DNA of 64,000 nt from Luteitalea sp. TBR-22 (GCF_016865485.1 NZ_AP024452.1:2812501-2876500); one strand, 5' to 3'. Shown: positions 43,023 to 52,027, counted from the stretch's first letter. Notes: generated by a model from the sequence alone, not told the origin. Numbers and translations are program-made.

Positions 43023-43571
43023 CTATCCCTCGTCGAGCACGCCGATGTAGGGCAGGTTCCGGTAGATCTCGGCGTAGTCGAGGCCGTAGCCGATCACGAA
43101 GCGGTCCTCGATGGTGAAACCCACGTAGTCCACGGGGACCTCCACCTTGCGCCGTGAGGGCTTGCTCAACAGGCAGGCTGTCTTCAGCGATCTCGGCCCG
43201 CGGGCCCGCAGGATCTCCTGCAGGTACGTCAGCGTGAGCCCGGTGTCGACGATGTCCTCGACGATGATGACGTCGCGGCCTTCGATGCCGGTGTCGAGGT
43301 CCTTGACCAGGCGGACCTCGCCCGACGACCGCGTCGCCTTCTGGTAGCTCGAGACGACGATGAAGTCCAGGGTCACCCGCCGATCGAGCGCCCGGACCAG
43401 GTCCGAGAAGAAGACGAAGGCGCCTTTCAGCACGCAGACCATGTGCAGGTCGCGGGTGCTGGCATAATCAGCGCGGATCTGTGCGGCGAGGTCGGCCACC
43501 CGGGCGGTAATCGCCTCCTGCGTCAGCAGCGGGGTGGGGTGGTCGGGGAGGGACTCGGGATCGAGGGCCAT
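43023..43571 (-). CDS. hpt: Hypoxanthine phosphoribosyltransferase
   Basis: This 182-residue purine salvage enzyme has the PRPP loop VIIVEDIVDTGLTL (about 92-105), the N-terminal MVCVLKGAFVFFSDLVRAL and the C-terminal DYVGFTIEDRFVIGYGLDY. It converts hypoxanthine or guanine with PRPP to IMP/GMP. ATG 43571 is chosen over an upstream in-frame start because TAGCCT (minus strand, 43588-43583) lies between them, 11 nt before the ATG. The gene is divergent from rpiB. Confidence 0.96.
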   Translation of the reverse strand: MALDPESLPDHPTPLLTQEAITARVADLAAQIRADYASTRDLHMVCVLKGAFVFFSDLVRALDRRVTLDFIVVSSYQKATRSSGEVRLVKDLDTGIEGRDVIIVEDIVDTGLTLTYLQEILRARGPRSLKTACLLSKPSRRKVEVPVDYVGFTIEDRFVIGYGLDYAEIYRNLPYIGVLDEG

Positions 43572-43594
43572 TCGACCGGCGCAGGCTAGCACAC

Positions 43595-44239
43595 ATGGCA
43601 CGTTTCGCGATGATCACGGAGGCCGACGCCCGCATGCTGCCCGAGGGCAGCACGGTGGAGCTGTTGCCCAGGGGGCACATCACCCCGCTGGCCGCCGACA
43701 CCCTCCGCGATCGGCGCATCACCGTCATCCGTGCCGATCAGGCGGTGGAGGGGGATGGCGCCGACCTCGTACCGGTCGCCCCGGTGCGGCGAATCGTCGT
43801 CGGCAGCGACCACACGGGCGTGGCGCTCAAGGCCTTCCTCGTGTCGGCCCTGCGCGGACGCGGACTGGCCGTGGCGGCGGTGGGGCCGGAAGGGGCGGCG
43901 CCCGCGCCCGCCGACTACCCGGACATCGCCGAGCAGGTGGGGCTGGCCGTGGTGCGCAAGGAAGCCGACGCCGGCATCGTCATCGACGGCGCGGGACTGG
44001 GCTCCACCATGGCGGCCAACAAGGTCGCGGGGGTGCGTGCGGCGCTCTGCCTGAACGAGACGTTGGCGCGCTATGCACGGCAGCACAACGGCGCCAACGT
44101 CCTGGCCCTCGGGGCTTCGCTGCTGTCGACCACCGACGCCCTGACCATCGTCGACACGTTCCTGGCCACGCCGATGACCGAGCCGCGCTACATCCGGAGA
44201 TTGCTGAAGCTGCAGCGCCTCGACAAGACACGCGGGTAG
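43595..44239 (+). CDS. rpiB: Ribose-5-phosphate isomerase B with N-terminal extension
   Basis: This 214-residue protein is longer than the usual ~150. The C-terminal domain from about residue 66 is RpiB/LacAB: IVVGSDHTGVALKAFL, IDGAGLGSTMAANKVAGVRAALCL (the catalytic position of the GTGxG loop carries Ala-Gly-Leu-Gly instead of Cys-Gly-Thr-Gly), and NGANVLALGA. The first 50 residues (MITEADARMLPEGSTVELLP, then GHITPLAADTL) form an extra module that I associate with enzymes of bacterial microcompartment loci. It is followed by deoC across a spacer made only of heptamer repeats. Confidence 0.9.
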   Translation: MARFAMITEADARMLPEGSTVELLPRGHITPLAADTLRDRRITVIRADQAVEGDGADLVPVAPVRRIVVGSDHTGVALKAFLVSALRGRGLAVAAVGPEGAAPAPADYPDIAEQVGLAVVRKEADAGIVIDGAGLGSTMAANKVAGVRAALCLNETLARYARQHNGANVLALGASLLSTTDALTIVDTFLATPMTEPRYIRRLLKLQRLDKTRG

Positions 44240-44241
44240 CC

Positions 44242-44311
44242 CCCGACTCCCGATTCCCGACTCCCGACTCCCGACTCCCGATTCCCGACTCCCGATTCCC
44301 GACTCCCGACT
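44242..44311 (+). repeat. Heptamer array (CCCGACT/CCCGATT)10
   Basis: Ten uninterrupted 7-bp units, seven CCCGACT and three CCCGATT, fill the whole spacer between the rpiB stop and the deoC GTG at 44315, with 2-3 nt at each side. No Shine-Dalgarno remains for deoC. Confidence 0.95.
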
Positions 44312-44314
44312 CCC

Positions 44315-45202
44315 GTGTCCTTCACCGCCCTCGACGTCGATCGACTCGTCGCCATCATCACCGAGGAAGTCCTGCGCGCCACCGGCGTGGCCGGACCCGT
44401 CGGCCGTTGTCCGTGCCACGACCTGCACGCGGAGTGCTGTCCCGACCGGCTACGCGGGGTGCTCGACGCCGGTGCGTCGCGGCTCGGGCTGCAGGCCTCG
44501 GGGGCGCCGACCGGGTCGGTGGCCGGCCTCATCGACCACACCCTGCTCAAGCCCGACGCGACGCGCGCCGAGATCGAGACGCTGTGCGCCGAGGCGCGCC
44601 AGTACTCGTTCGCCACCGTGTGCGTCAACCCGACGTGGGTCCCCTCGTGCGCGCGCCTGCTGCGCGGCAGCGCCGTGGGCGTGTGTACGGTGGTCGGCTT
44701 TCCCCTCGGGGCGACGACGGCCGACGTGAAGCAGTACGAGACGCGGCGGGTGATCTTCGACGGCGCCACCGAGGTGGACATGGTGATCAACATCGGCGCG
44801 CTCAAGTCGGGCGACGTACGCACCGTGCAGCTCGACATCGAGGCCGTGGTCGACGTGTGTCGCGCCGCCGGCATCGTCAGCAAGGTGATCATCGAGACGG
44901 CGTTGCTGACCGACGAGGAGAAGGTGACGGCCTGCACCCTGTCCAAGGCGGCAGGCGCGACGTTCGTGAAGACGTCGACGGGCTTTGCCAAGCACGGCGC
45001 CACGCCTGCCGACGTGGCCCTGATGCGTCGCGTGGTCGGCGCCGAGATGGGCGTGAAGGCGGCGGGTGGTGTGCGCGACCTGAGCGGCGCGCAGGAGATG
45101 GTCAAGGCCGGCGCCACCCGGATCGGGGCGAGCGCCGGCGTCAGGATCGTGCAGGAAGCCAAGGGCGGCGCCGTCGCGTCCGGCCCTGGTGGTGGCTACT
45201 GA
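44315..45202 (+). CDS. deoC: Deoxyribose-phosphate aldolase with N-terminal targeting-like extension
   Basis: This 295-residue protein exceeds the usual ~220. The aldolase starts near residue 68 ([20 protein letters not shown]), with [12 protein letters not shown], Schiff-base Lys in [15 protein letters not shown] and [10 protein letters not shown]. The N-terminus begins with an amphipathic helix ([19 protein letters not shown]) followed by a Cys-rich linker ([15 protein letters not shown]), as in cargo enzymes that enter microcompartments. It should split 2-deoxyribose-5-phosphate into acetaldehyde and glyceraldehyde-3-phosphate. Its GTG start abuts the repeat array. Confidence 0.93.
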   Translation: MSFTALDVDRLVAIITEEVLRATGVAGPVGRCPCHDLHAECCPDRLRGVLDAGASRLGLQASGAPTGSVAGLIDHTLLKPDATRAEIETLCAEARQYSFATVCVNPTWVPSCARLLRGSAVGVCTVVGFPLGATTADVKQYETRRVIFDGATEVDMVINIGALKSGDVRTVQLDIEAVVDVCRAAGIVSKVIIETALLTDEEKVTACTLSKAAGATFVKTSTGFAKHGATPADVALMRRVVGAEMGVKAAGGVRDLSGAQEMVKAGATRIGASAGVRIVQEAKGGAVASGPGGGY

Positions 45203-45203
45203 T

Positions 45204-45330
45204 AATTCGAAATGTGAAATTTGAAATTGATCGGCGGCCGGCCTGTCGGCCTTGCCGCGCGCAGCATCTCGAGGGGCGGCGGCGAAGCCCCGCCCCCCGT
45301 GAATTTCAAGTTTCGACTTTCAAATTGTGA
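45204..45330. repeat. Inverted pair of AT-rich heptamer arrays between deoC and hemQ
   Basis: Left arm 45204-45232 (GAAATGT, GAAATTT, GAAATTG) and right arm about 45299-45330 (GAATTTC, AAGTTTC, GACTTTC, AAATTG) are inverted relatives with a GC-rich core of about 66 nt between. The right arm extends into the hemQ stop codon and last codons. Confidence 0.8.
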
Positions 45331-46144
45331 GGGTCGGCGTGCGGCCTTCCACCCACTCGGCGACCTGCGAGGGCGAGAACTGGACGCCGGTGTAGAACGG
45401 GCCGAACTCGCCGTAGTCGGCACTCGCCTCGTCGAAGCGCATCTCGTAGATCAGCTTCTTGAAGACCACCGGGTCGTCGGCGAACAGGTCGACGCCCCAC
45501 TCCCAGTCGTCGAAGCCGATCGAGCCCGAGATGATCTGCGTGACCTCGCCAGCGTAGAGGCGGCCGATGTGGCCGTGCTCGCGCATCATGGCGGCGCGCT
45601 TGTCGAACGGCGTGCTGTACCAGTTCTTGATCTCGCCGCGCCGCTTGTCCATCGGGTAGAAGCACACGTAGCGGCGAGACGGGAACGCCGTGAACAGGCG
45701 GCTGCTGACGCGTCCCTGCTGCGCCTGCATGGCCTCCTTCTGCGCGGCGCGGTACTCGTCGGTGCCGTGCGCGAGTCCACGCTCGGTGAGCTGCTCGTGG
45801 ATCTTGGCCGTCATCTCGTACATGCCCAGCTCGACGATCGACACATAGGAGGTCGTCGACTCGAACGCCTCGGCGATGGGCAACCGGCTCACGTCCAGTT
45901 GTGCCTGCACCAGCGCGTCGAACGTGCGGCGCGCGTGGACCAGCATCAGGTCGGCCTTGTGGCCCAGCATCGCCACGGCGATGGTGGCGCCGTCGCCGGC
46001 GACGCTCTGCTCGAGGAAGCCACGCAAGCCGTCGGCCAGTTCGGCGCGCTCGTCGTTGGTGGCCTGCACGAGCGTCGGCCAGGAGACACGGAACATCTGG
46101 TGCAGCAGGCACCAGCCTTCGAGGGTTTCAGGTACGGTCAGCAC
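45320..46144 (-). CDS. hemQ: Coproheme decarboxylase / chlorite dismutase-like protein (HemQ)
   Basis: This 274-residue protein belongs to the Cld/HemQ family: TTSYVSIVELGMYEM, FTAFPSRRYVCFYPMDKRR, NWYSTPFDKRAAMMREHGHI (with the proximal haem-ligand His region) and ISGSIGFDDWEWGVDLF. HemQ converts coproheme III to haem b in the coproporphyrin-dependent pathway. It has no signal peptide. It starts at GTG 6 nt after TAGCCT. Several c-type cytochromes in the window create a haem demand, but no other haem gene is near. Confidence 0.93.
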   Translation of the reverse strand: MLTVPETLEGWCLLHQMFRVSWPTLVQATNDERAELADGLRGFLEQSVAGDGATIAVAMLGHKADLMLVHARRTFDALVQAQLDVSRLPIAEAFESTTSYVSIVELGMYEMTAKIHEQLTERGLAHGTDEYRAAQKEAMQAQQGRVSSRLFTAFPSRRYVCFYPMDKRRGEIKNWYSTPFDKRAAMMREHGHIGRLYAGEVTQIISGSIGFDDWEWGVDLFADDPVVFKKLIYEMRFDEASADYGEFGPFYTGVQFSPSQVAEWVEGRTPTLTI

Positions 46145-46156
46145 ACCGACAGGCTA
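46145..46156 (-). promoter_or_regulatory. Leaderless promoter of hemQ
   Basis: Minus strand: TAGCCT (46156-46151), GTCGGT, GTG. TGACGC lies about 18 nt further upstream as a possible -35. This lets hemQ be expressed apart from the operon that ends 35 nt before it. Confidence 0.55.
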
Positions 46157-46179
46157 CAACACGCCGCCGGCTCGGCGCG

Positions 46180-48234
46180 TCAGCGGCGCAGGATCCCCAG
46201 CAGGTGGCTGGAGGTGTCGGTCCAGGGGCGGCCGCGCGGGGCCTGCCGGACGTCCCCGAACGTCGTGAGCGCGCCGGGGTCGCGGGCCAGCAGGACCCAG
46301 GTGCTGCGAGAGGTGTCGTTGTCGACCAGGTCGTCCTGAACGATCACCGAGGCGAGCCCGGCCGTGGCTCCCCCTGCCTCGACAATGCCTTCGAGGTCGA
46401 GGTACCGGTTCGACACGTGGACCGCCAACACGCTCCGCGGGCCGGCCAGGTGGCGGGCATAGATGGCGAACGCCTCTTGCGTGAGCAGGTGCACCGGCAC
46501 CGCGTCGCCGCTGAACGCATCGACCGCGAACACGTCGAAGCGGCGGGGAGCCGAGGCGGCCAGCGAGAGCCGCGCGTCGCCGTCCACGATCTCGACGCTG
46601 GCCGGCGTGTCGCGCAGGTACGTGAACCACGGCCGGTCCCCCATGCTCAACGCGACGACGTCCGGGTCGATCTCGAAGTACACGAATGCGTCACCGGACC
46701 GCCCGTAGGCGGCGAGCGTGCCGGTGCCCAGCCCGATCACGCCGACGCGCGCCGGCCGCGACAGGGTCGAGAGCGCGCCGAGTGCCAGCCCGACGCCGCT
46801 GGTCGGCGTGTAGTAGGTCGTCGGGCGCATGGCCTTGTCCGATGCCAGGTACTGGTGTCCGTGCATGGTCGTGCCGTGCTGCAGGATGCGGTAGCGATCG
46901 CCGTTGTCGAAGGCGGTCTCGCGCACTCGCAGCGCGCCGTAGAAGCTGCGCGACGTGAAGACCGCGTCGCTGGTGAACGTCTTCCAGTCCACGAACGTCT
47001 TGCCGGCCAGCACCCCGCCGAGAATCGACAGGAGGAGGCTCGCCGCGACGCCGATGCGACGTCCGGGCGCGGATGTGGCGCTTCCGGACGCGAGGCCGTG
47101 CACCAGCGCCAGCAGGAAGGCGGCGGCGGCCAGGGCGAGCGGGTACTCGTAGATGCCGTCGAAGGCCACCGGCGCGCCCAGCGCCACCAGGCCGCTGCCC
47201 AGCGCACCGCCCGCGGCGACCAGCAGGTAGAAGCGCGTGAGCCACGCTGGCGCCGGCGCCCGCAGTGCCAGCTCGCCATGGAAGCACCACCCGACGGCGG
47301 CCAGTTCGGCCACCGTCACCGCGAGCATGACGCGCGTCGACCACTCGACGAGCGCCGCGGCCGCGCCAAGCGACACCAGCAGCGTCAACAGCGTGCGGTG
47401 GTACCACCGCGGCCGCTCGAAGGCGACGATGAAGGTCACCAGGTAGACGGCCAGCGGCACCATCCACAGGAAGGGCACGGCGGCGATGTCCTGCGTGATT
47501 CGCGTCGTGGTGGCCTGCAGCAGCGCGGCGGGAACCGCGGCCAGCGCCACCCAGAGGATCTGGGCGTCGCGCCCGGGTGCGTCGTCCTCGCCCGTGGGCG
47601 CATCGACCGATGGCCGCGGCACCGCGACGCCGCGCATCCCCAACGCACACGCCAGCAGGGCCGCTGCGCACAGCGCGAAGAGCCACGTCCATGCTCGACC
47701 CTGGGCGTGGACGTCGAGCGCGGGTTCGACCAGCAGCGGATAGGAGATCAGTCCGAACAGCGACCCGAGATTCGACAGGGCGTACAGGCGGTACGGGGAT
47801 CGACCCGGGTAGCGCTCGGCGAACCAGTGCTGGACGAGCGGACTGGTGCTGGCGAGCACGAGGAACGGCAAGCCGATCGCCGTGAGCAGCAACAGGCCGA
47901 TCTGCCACTCGGGCGATCCGCCCGGCCCGGGCGCCCAGGTGTCGCCGGGCGTGACCGGCGACGGCCACCTGATGGCCCGCCAGGCCAGCAACGCCAGGGT
48001 GGTGAGGATCAGCCCGACGTGGACGCGCACCTGCACGTGACGTGGCCGGCGCGCCAGCGCGTGCGCGTACCCGTAGCCGGCCAGCAGCAGCACCTGGAAC
48101 GCGACCAGGCAGGTGGACCAGACGGCCGCTGCGCCACCGAACCACGGCAGCACCAGCTTGGCCAGCAGGAACTGGATCTGGAACAGCAGGCAGGCGCCGA
48201 TCGCGATGGCAGTTCCCAGCAGCGCGGCGCTCAC
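46180..48234 (-). CDS. Membrane-fused spermidine-synthase-like protein, copy 2
   Basis: This 684-residue protein has about twelve hydrophobic helices (residues 1-420) followed by a spermidine-synthase-like Rossmann domain: RVGVIGLGTGTLAAYG, YFEIDPDVV, VDGDARLSL and FDVFAVDAFSGDAVPVHLLT. It has no polyamine-gatekeeper region I can identify, so substrate and reaction are open. GTG 48234 lies 4 nt after the stop of its paralogue, with GGTGA upstream. It is the last gene of the ppa-mscS operon. Confidence 0.82.
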   Translation of the reverse strand: MSAALLGTAIAIGACLLFQIQFLLAKLVLPWFGGAAAVWSTCLVAFQVLLLAGYGYAHALARRPRHVQVRVHVGLILTTLALLAWRAIRWPSPVTPGDTWAPGPGGSPEWQIGLLLLTAIGLPFLVLASTSPLVQHWFAERYPGRSPYRLYALSNLGSLFGLISYPLLVEPALDVHAQGRAWTWLFALCAAALLACALGMRGVAVPRPSVDAPTGEDDAPGRDAQILWVALAAVPAALLQATTTRITQDIAAVPFLWMVPLAVYLVTFIVAFERPRWYHRTLLTLLVSLGAAAALVEWSTRVMLAVTVAELAAVGWCFHGELALRAPAPAWLTRFYLLVAAGGALGSGLVALGAPVAFDGIYEYPLALAAAAFLLALVHGLASGSATSAPGRRIGVAASLLLSILGGVLAGKTFVDWKTFTSDAVFTSRSFYGALRVRETAFDNGDRYRILQHGTTMHGHQYLASDKAMRPTTYYTPTSGVGLALGALSTLSRPARVGVIGLGTGTLAAYGRSGDAFVYFEIDPDVVALSMGDRPWFTYLRDTPASVEIVDGDARLSLAASAPRRFDVFAVDAFSGDAVPVHLLTQEAFAIYARHLAGPRSVLAVHVSNRYLDLEGIVEAGGATAGLASVIVQDDLVDNDTSRSTWVLLARDPGALTTFGDVRQAPRGRPWTDTSSHLLGILRR

Positions 48235-48238
48235 GCGT

Positions 48239-50302
48239 TCACCAACGGAGGGCGTCGAGCAGGTGGCTCGAGGCGTCGGTCCAGGCCTCGGCGGGTCCCG
48301 CGGCACGCGGCGTACCGAGTCCGGACAGGCGCGCGGGGTCGCGTGACAGCAGCATCCAGGAGGTCTTCACGGCGTGGCCCGCGTCGGGCTCGTGCTCGAC
48401 GCTCACCGCGCTGAACCCGGCCGCCGCGCCCCCGGCCTGCACGATGTCTTCAAGGTCGAGGTAGCGGCTCGAGACGTGTACCGCGAGGATGCTGTCCCGG
48501 CGCCGCAGGTGCCGGGCGTACAACGTGAAGGCCTCGCGCGTCACCAGGTGTGCCGGCACGGCGTCGCCGCAGAACGCGTCGATGACCAGGATGTCGAACG
48601 CCGACCCGGGCGCGCGTTCGAGCGCGAGGCGGGCGTCGCCCTCGACCACCGACACCTCGGCGTGCGAGTCGCGCAGGTACCGGAATACTGGCGTCTCGGT
48701 GGTGGAGAGCTCGACGATGCGGCGGTCGATCTCGAAGAAGGTGAAGGCATCGCCGGGGCGACCGTACACGGCCAGCGTGCCGGTGCCGAGGCCGACGACG
48801 CCGACGCGCACCGGAGTGGCGGAGGCATGCACGGCGGCGAAGGCGCGACCGATGCCGCTGTCGTGGGCGTAATAGGCCATCGGCTCCCGCCTGCGCGCCT
48901 CGTCGAGGAACTGCTGCCCATGCAGCGTGGTGCCGTGCTGCAACAGGCGCACGCGGGCGCCCGAGGGGTGCACTTCGTCGCGCACGCGCACCGGACCGAA
49001 GAAGCTGCGGGAGGCGTGCACCACGTCGGCGCCACTGGTGAAGGTGGCCAGCACGAGGCCGGCGCCGACCATGCCGGCGACCCACGCGAGGGCCATCGCG
49101 ATCGCGCGGTGGCGGGCCCCCGCCGGTCCCGGCGTCGCCTGTCCGTCGATGGCCCTGACGGTGGCCAGCGCCAGCAGCACCGCGATCAGCGTGATCGGGT
49201 ACTCGATGGTGCTCGTGAAGAGCAGTGGCGCGCCGAGGCCGACCACGGCGCTCCCGAGCACGCCACCGCTCGACACCAGCAGGTAGTAGCGAGTGAGGGC
49301 AGACGGCGCCGGAGCGCGCACGGCCAGGTGGGCGTGCAAGGTCAGGCAGCCGAGCGAGAGCATCGTGAGCGTCACGGCGATGCCGATGGCCACCGGCCAC
49401 TCGGGCAGCGCCAGCACGAGGCACAGCGTCGTCAGGGCGCTCAGCGTGGTGCGCGCGGGCACGCGGCGAATCTCGAAGGCCACGATGAAGGTCAGCAGGT
49501 ACAGGGCCAGGGGCACCATCCAGAGGAAGGGCATCGCGGCGATGTCCTGCGTCAGGCGGGTCGTCGTGGCCTGCAGCAGCGCCGCAGGGACGGCCGACAG
49601 CAGCAGCCACAACGCCTGCGTGGAGAGGGCCGGCGCGGCGGCCGGCGCCGACGCTTCGGCGCGGCGTGGCGCGGCGACCGGCGGCACCCGTCGCATGCGG
49701 GCGACGATGCCCAGCATGACGAGGGTGTAAGCGGCGAACCCCACCGACCAGGCCGTGCCCTGCTGCCGCACGTCGAGATATGGCTCGACCAGGAACGGGT
49801 AGGTGACCAGGCCGAGGAGCGAGCCGACGTTGGACAGGGCGTACAACCGGTACGGCGAATCGTCGGGGAACAGGTCGGCGTACCACCGCTGGACGAGTGG
49901 GCTGGTGCTGGCCAGCACCATGAACGGCAGGCCCACGGCCGTGCCGATCAGCGCGGTGATCTGCCACACCGGCGAGCCGGCAGGCGACGGCTTCCAGTCC
50001 TCGCCGGGAGTGATCGGCGACGGCCACGCGAACGCACGAAGGCCGAGCAGCACGAGCACCGAGGCCAGCAGGGCGGCGTGCGTGGCCAGCTGCCGGCGGC
50101 GGGAGCCGCGCGTCGCGATGCCGTGCGCATAGGCGTAGCCGGCCAGGAGCAGCGCCTGGTAAATCACCAGAGCCGTCGACCACACCGCGGGCGCTCCGCC
50201 GAACCAGGGCAGCACCAGCTTGGCCAGCAGGAACTGGACCTGGAAGAGCAGGCAGGCGCCCAGGGCGACGGCCATGCCGAACGCTGCGGCGGCAAACCTC
50301 AT
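48239..50302 (-). CDS. Membrane-fused spermidine-synthase-like protein, copy 1
   Basis: This 687-residue paralogue of the next gene shares TTTRLTQDIAAMPFLWMVPL in the membrane part and VGVVGLGTGTLAVYG, FFEIDRRIVELS, VEGDARLALERA and DILVIDAFCGDAVPAHLVT in the synthase-like part. Its ATG overlaps the mscS stop by 4 nt. Fusion of a transporter-like membrane domain to an aminopropyltransferase-like domain suggests modification of a lipid-linked or transported amine; that is inference. Confidence 0.83.
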   Translation of the reverse strand: MRFAAAAFGMAVALGACLLFQVQFLLAKLVLPWFGGAPAVWSTALVIYQALLLAGYAYAHGIATRGSRRRQLATHAALLASVLVLLGLRAFAWPSPITPGEDWKPSPAGSPVWQITALIGTAVGLPFMVLASTSPLVQRWYADLFPDDSPYRLYALSNVGSLLGLVTYPFLVEPYLDVRQQGTAWSVGFAAYTLVMLGIVARMRRVPPVAAPRRAEASAPAAAPALSTQALWLLLSAVPAALLQATTTRLTQDIAAMPFLWMVPLALYLLTFIVAFEIRRVPARTTLSALTTLCLVLALPEWPVAIGIAVTLTMLSLGCLTLHAHLAVRAPAPSALTRYYLLVSSGGVLGSAVVGLGAPLLFTSTIEYPITLIAVLLALATVRAIDGQATPGPAGARHRAIAMALAWVAGMVGAGLVLATFTSGADVVHASRSFFGPVRVRDEVHPSGARVRLLQHGTTLHGQQFLDEARRREPMAYYAHDSGIGRAFAAVHASATPVRVGVVGLGTGTLAVYGRPGDAFTFFEIDRRIVELSTTETPVFRYLRDSHAEVSVVEGDARLALERAPGSAFDILVIDAFCGDAVPAHLVTREAFTLYARHLRRRDSILAVHVSSRYLDLEDIVQAGGAAAGFSAVSVEHEPDAGHAVKTSWMLLSRDPARLSGLGTPRAAGPAEAWTDASSHLLDALRW

Positions 50303-51456
50303 GACGGCGGCGGGGTGTCCGGGCCGGGGTCGGGGGGCACCATCGGCGCCTGGCTCACCAACAGCGTGCGATGGGCGACGGGCAGCTCGATGCCTTCGTC
50401 CTCGAAGCTGCGCTTGACGCGGCGCAGGAACTCACGGCCGATCACCCACTGCTTGCTGGGGACCGTCTTCAGCCGCATCTTCACGTCGACGGCCGCATCG
50501 TTGAACCGGTCGACGCCCAGCACCTCCAGCGGACCGAGCATGAACGGCGCGAACTCGACGTCCTGCTGCATGCCGTCGGCGACCCGGGTGAGCACCTGCG
50601 TGACGCGGTCGGTGTCCTCGCGGATGTTGACGCTCACCGAGGTCACGTAGAACGAGAAGTCCTTGGTCTGGTTCGACAGCCGCTGGATGCTGCCGTTGGG
50701 AATCACGTGGACCGTGCCCGTCTCGTCGCGCAGGATGATGGTGCGCAGCGTGATGCGCTCGACCAGCCCGCCGGTCCCGTCGATGTTGGCCACGTCGCCG
50801 ACCCGGATCTGGTCCTCGAGGATCAGGAAGAAGCCGCTGATGATGTCCTTGACCAGCGACTGGGCCCCGAAGCCGACCGCCAGGCCGACGATGCCGGCGC
50901 CGGTCAGGATGGGCGTGATGTCGACGTTCAACTCGCGCAGGATCATCAACAGCGAGATGGTCGACACCAGCACGTAGATGGTGTTCTGGATCAGGGTGCC
51001 GAGGGTCCGGGCCCGCTTGGCGCGCTCGATGACGTCGACGGTCGCCGAGGTGCCGATCTCGCCTTCGAGCCGCCGCACCACGAGCCCGGTCACGTGGACC
51101 ACCAGCCACGCCAGCAGGGCGATCAGGGCGATCCGCAACCCCGAGCCCGTCAGCCAGGTCGCCAGGTGCTCCGGCGAGAGGCCGATGCGCGACTCGATCC
51201 CCACCATCGACATGGCAGGGAAGATCAGGACCGCCGCGACGAGCAGCGTGATGATGAAGCGCACCAGGCGCAGGGCCGCCCGGGTGGACTTGCGCTGGCT
51301 CAAGTCACCAGGGACGTGCCGGTTGATGCGTTCGACCAGGGCCGCCAGCACGCGCGACACCAGCTCGGCCACCAGGTAGGCGAGTGCCAGCACGATGACC
51401 CCGGCCAGCGTGGCACGCACCCAGTATGGGTAGCCTTCGAAGAGTCCCTGCAACAT
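50299..51456 (-). CDS. Small-conductance mechanosensitive channel (MscS family)
   Basis: This 385-residue protein has N-terminal helices, then the pore helix and beta domain signature: GIVGLAVGFGAQSLVKDIIS (pore helix, about 192-211), GFFLILEDQIRVGD and VIPNGSIQRLSNQTKDF. The C-terminal domain (DRFNDAAVDVKMRLKT, FLRRVKRSFEDEGIELP) is complete. It releases solutes on hypo-osmotic shock. It follows ppa by 22 nt and overlaps the next gene by 4 nt. Confidence 0.93.
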   Translation of the reverse strand: MLQGLFEGYPYWVRATLAGVIVLALAYLVAELVSRVLAALVERINRHVPGDLSQRKSTRAALRLVRFIITLLVAAVLIFPAMSMVGIESRIGLSPEHLATWLTGSGLRIALIALLAWLVVHVTGLVVRRLEGEIGTSATVDVIERAKRARTLGTLIQNTIYVLVSTISLLMILRELNVDITPILTGAGIVGLAVGFGAQSLVKDIISGFFLILEDQIRVGDVANIDGTGGLVERITLRTIILRDETGTVHVIPNGSIQRLSNQTKDFSFYVTSVSVNIREDTDRVTQVLTRVADGMQQDVEFAPFMLGPLEVLGVDRFNDAAVDVKMRLKTVPSKQWVIGREFLRRVKRSFEDEGIELPVAHRTLLVSQAPMVPPDPGPDTPPPS

Positions 51457-51478
51457 GGAAAGGCCGATGGCCGGGAAG

Positions 51479-52027
51479 CTACTTGCCGTAGAGCTCGCCC
51501 CGCCGCAGGCGCCGGTACATGTCCAGCGCGTCGTGGAGGATCGTCACCGCTTCGTCGGGACCGAGGAAGTCGGTGACCTCGACGGCCTTGTTCTCCAGGG
51601 TCTTGTAGTCCTCGAAGAAGCGCTTGATCTCGCGAAGGGTGTGCCCCGGCAGCTGGGTGTGGTCCATGTAGTCGTTGAACGCCGGGTCGAGGGTGCTGAC
51701 GGCGATGATCTTGTCGTCCAGCCCCTTCTCGTCGCGCATCCGCATCACGCCGATGGCCCGGGCCTGCACCACGGTCAGGGGGTGCACCGGCTCCTGCCCG
51801 AGCACCAGGGCGTCGAGCGGGTCGCCATCGTCACAGAACGACCGGGGGATGAACCCGTAGTTGGCCGGGTAGTAGACCGCGCTGTAGAGCACCCGGTCCA
51901 GCCGCATCAGGCCCGACTCCTTGTCGAGCTCGTACTTGTTCTTGCTCCCCATCGGCACCTCGATGACGACGGGGAAGGTCTTCGCGATGAGGTGGTCGTC
52001 GACGTAGATGTCGTGCCAGGGATGCAT
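51479..52027 (-). CDS. ppa: Inorganic pyrophosphatase, family I
   Basis: This 182-residue enzyme hydrolyses pyrophosphate. It shows EVPMGSKNKYELDKESG, YPANYGFIPRS, the metal-binding DDGDPLDALVLG (DxDPxD) and FFEDYKTLENK. Length is typical. It is first in an operon with mscS and two membrane-fused spermidine-synthase-like genes. TACAAT on the minus strand (52042-52037) lies 9 nt before the ATG. Confidence 0.96.
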   Translation of the reverse strand: MHPWHDIYVDDHLIAKTFPVVIEVPMGSKNKYELDKESGLMRLDRVLYSAVYYPANYGFIPRSFCDDGDPLDALVLGQEPVHPLTVVQARAIGVMRMRDEKGLDDKIIAVSTLDPAFNDYMDHTQLPGHTLREIKRFFEDYKTLENKAVEVTDFLGPDEAVTILHDALDMYRRLRRGELYGK

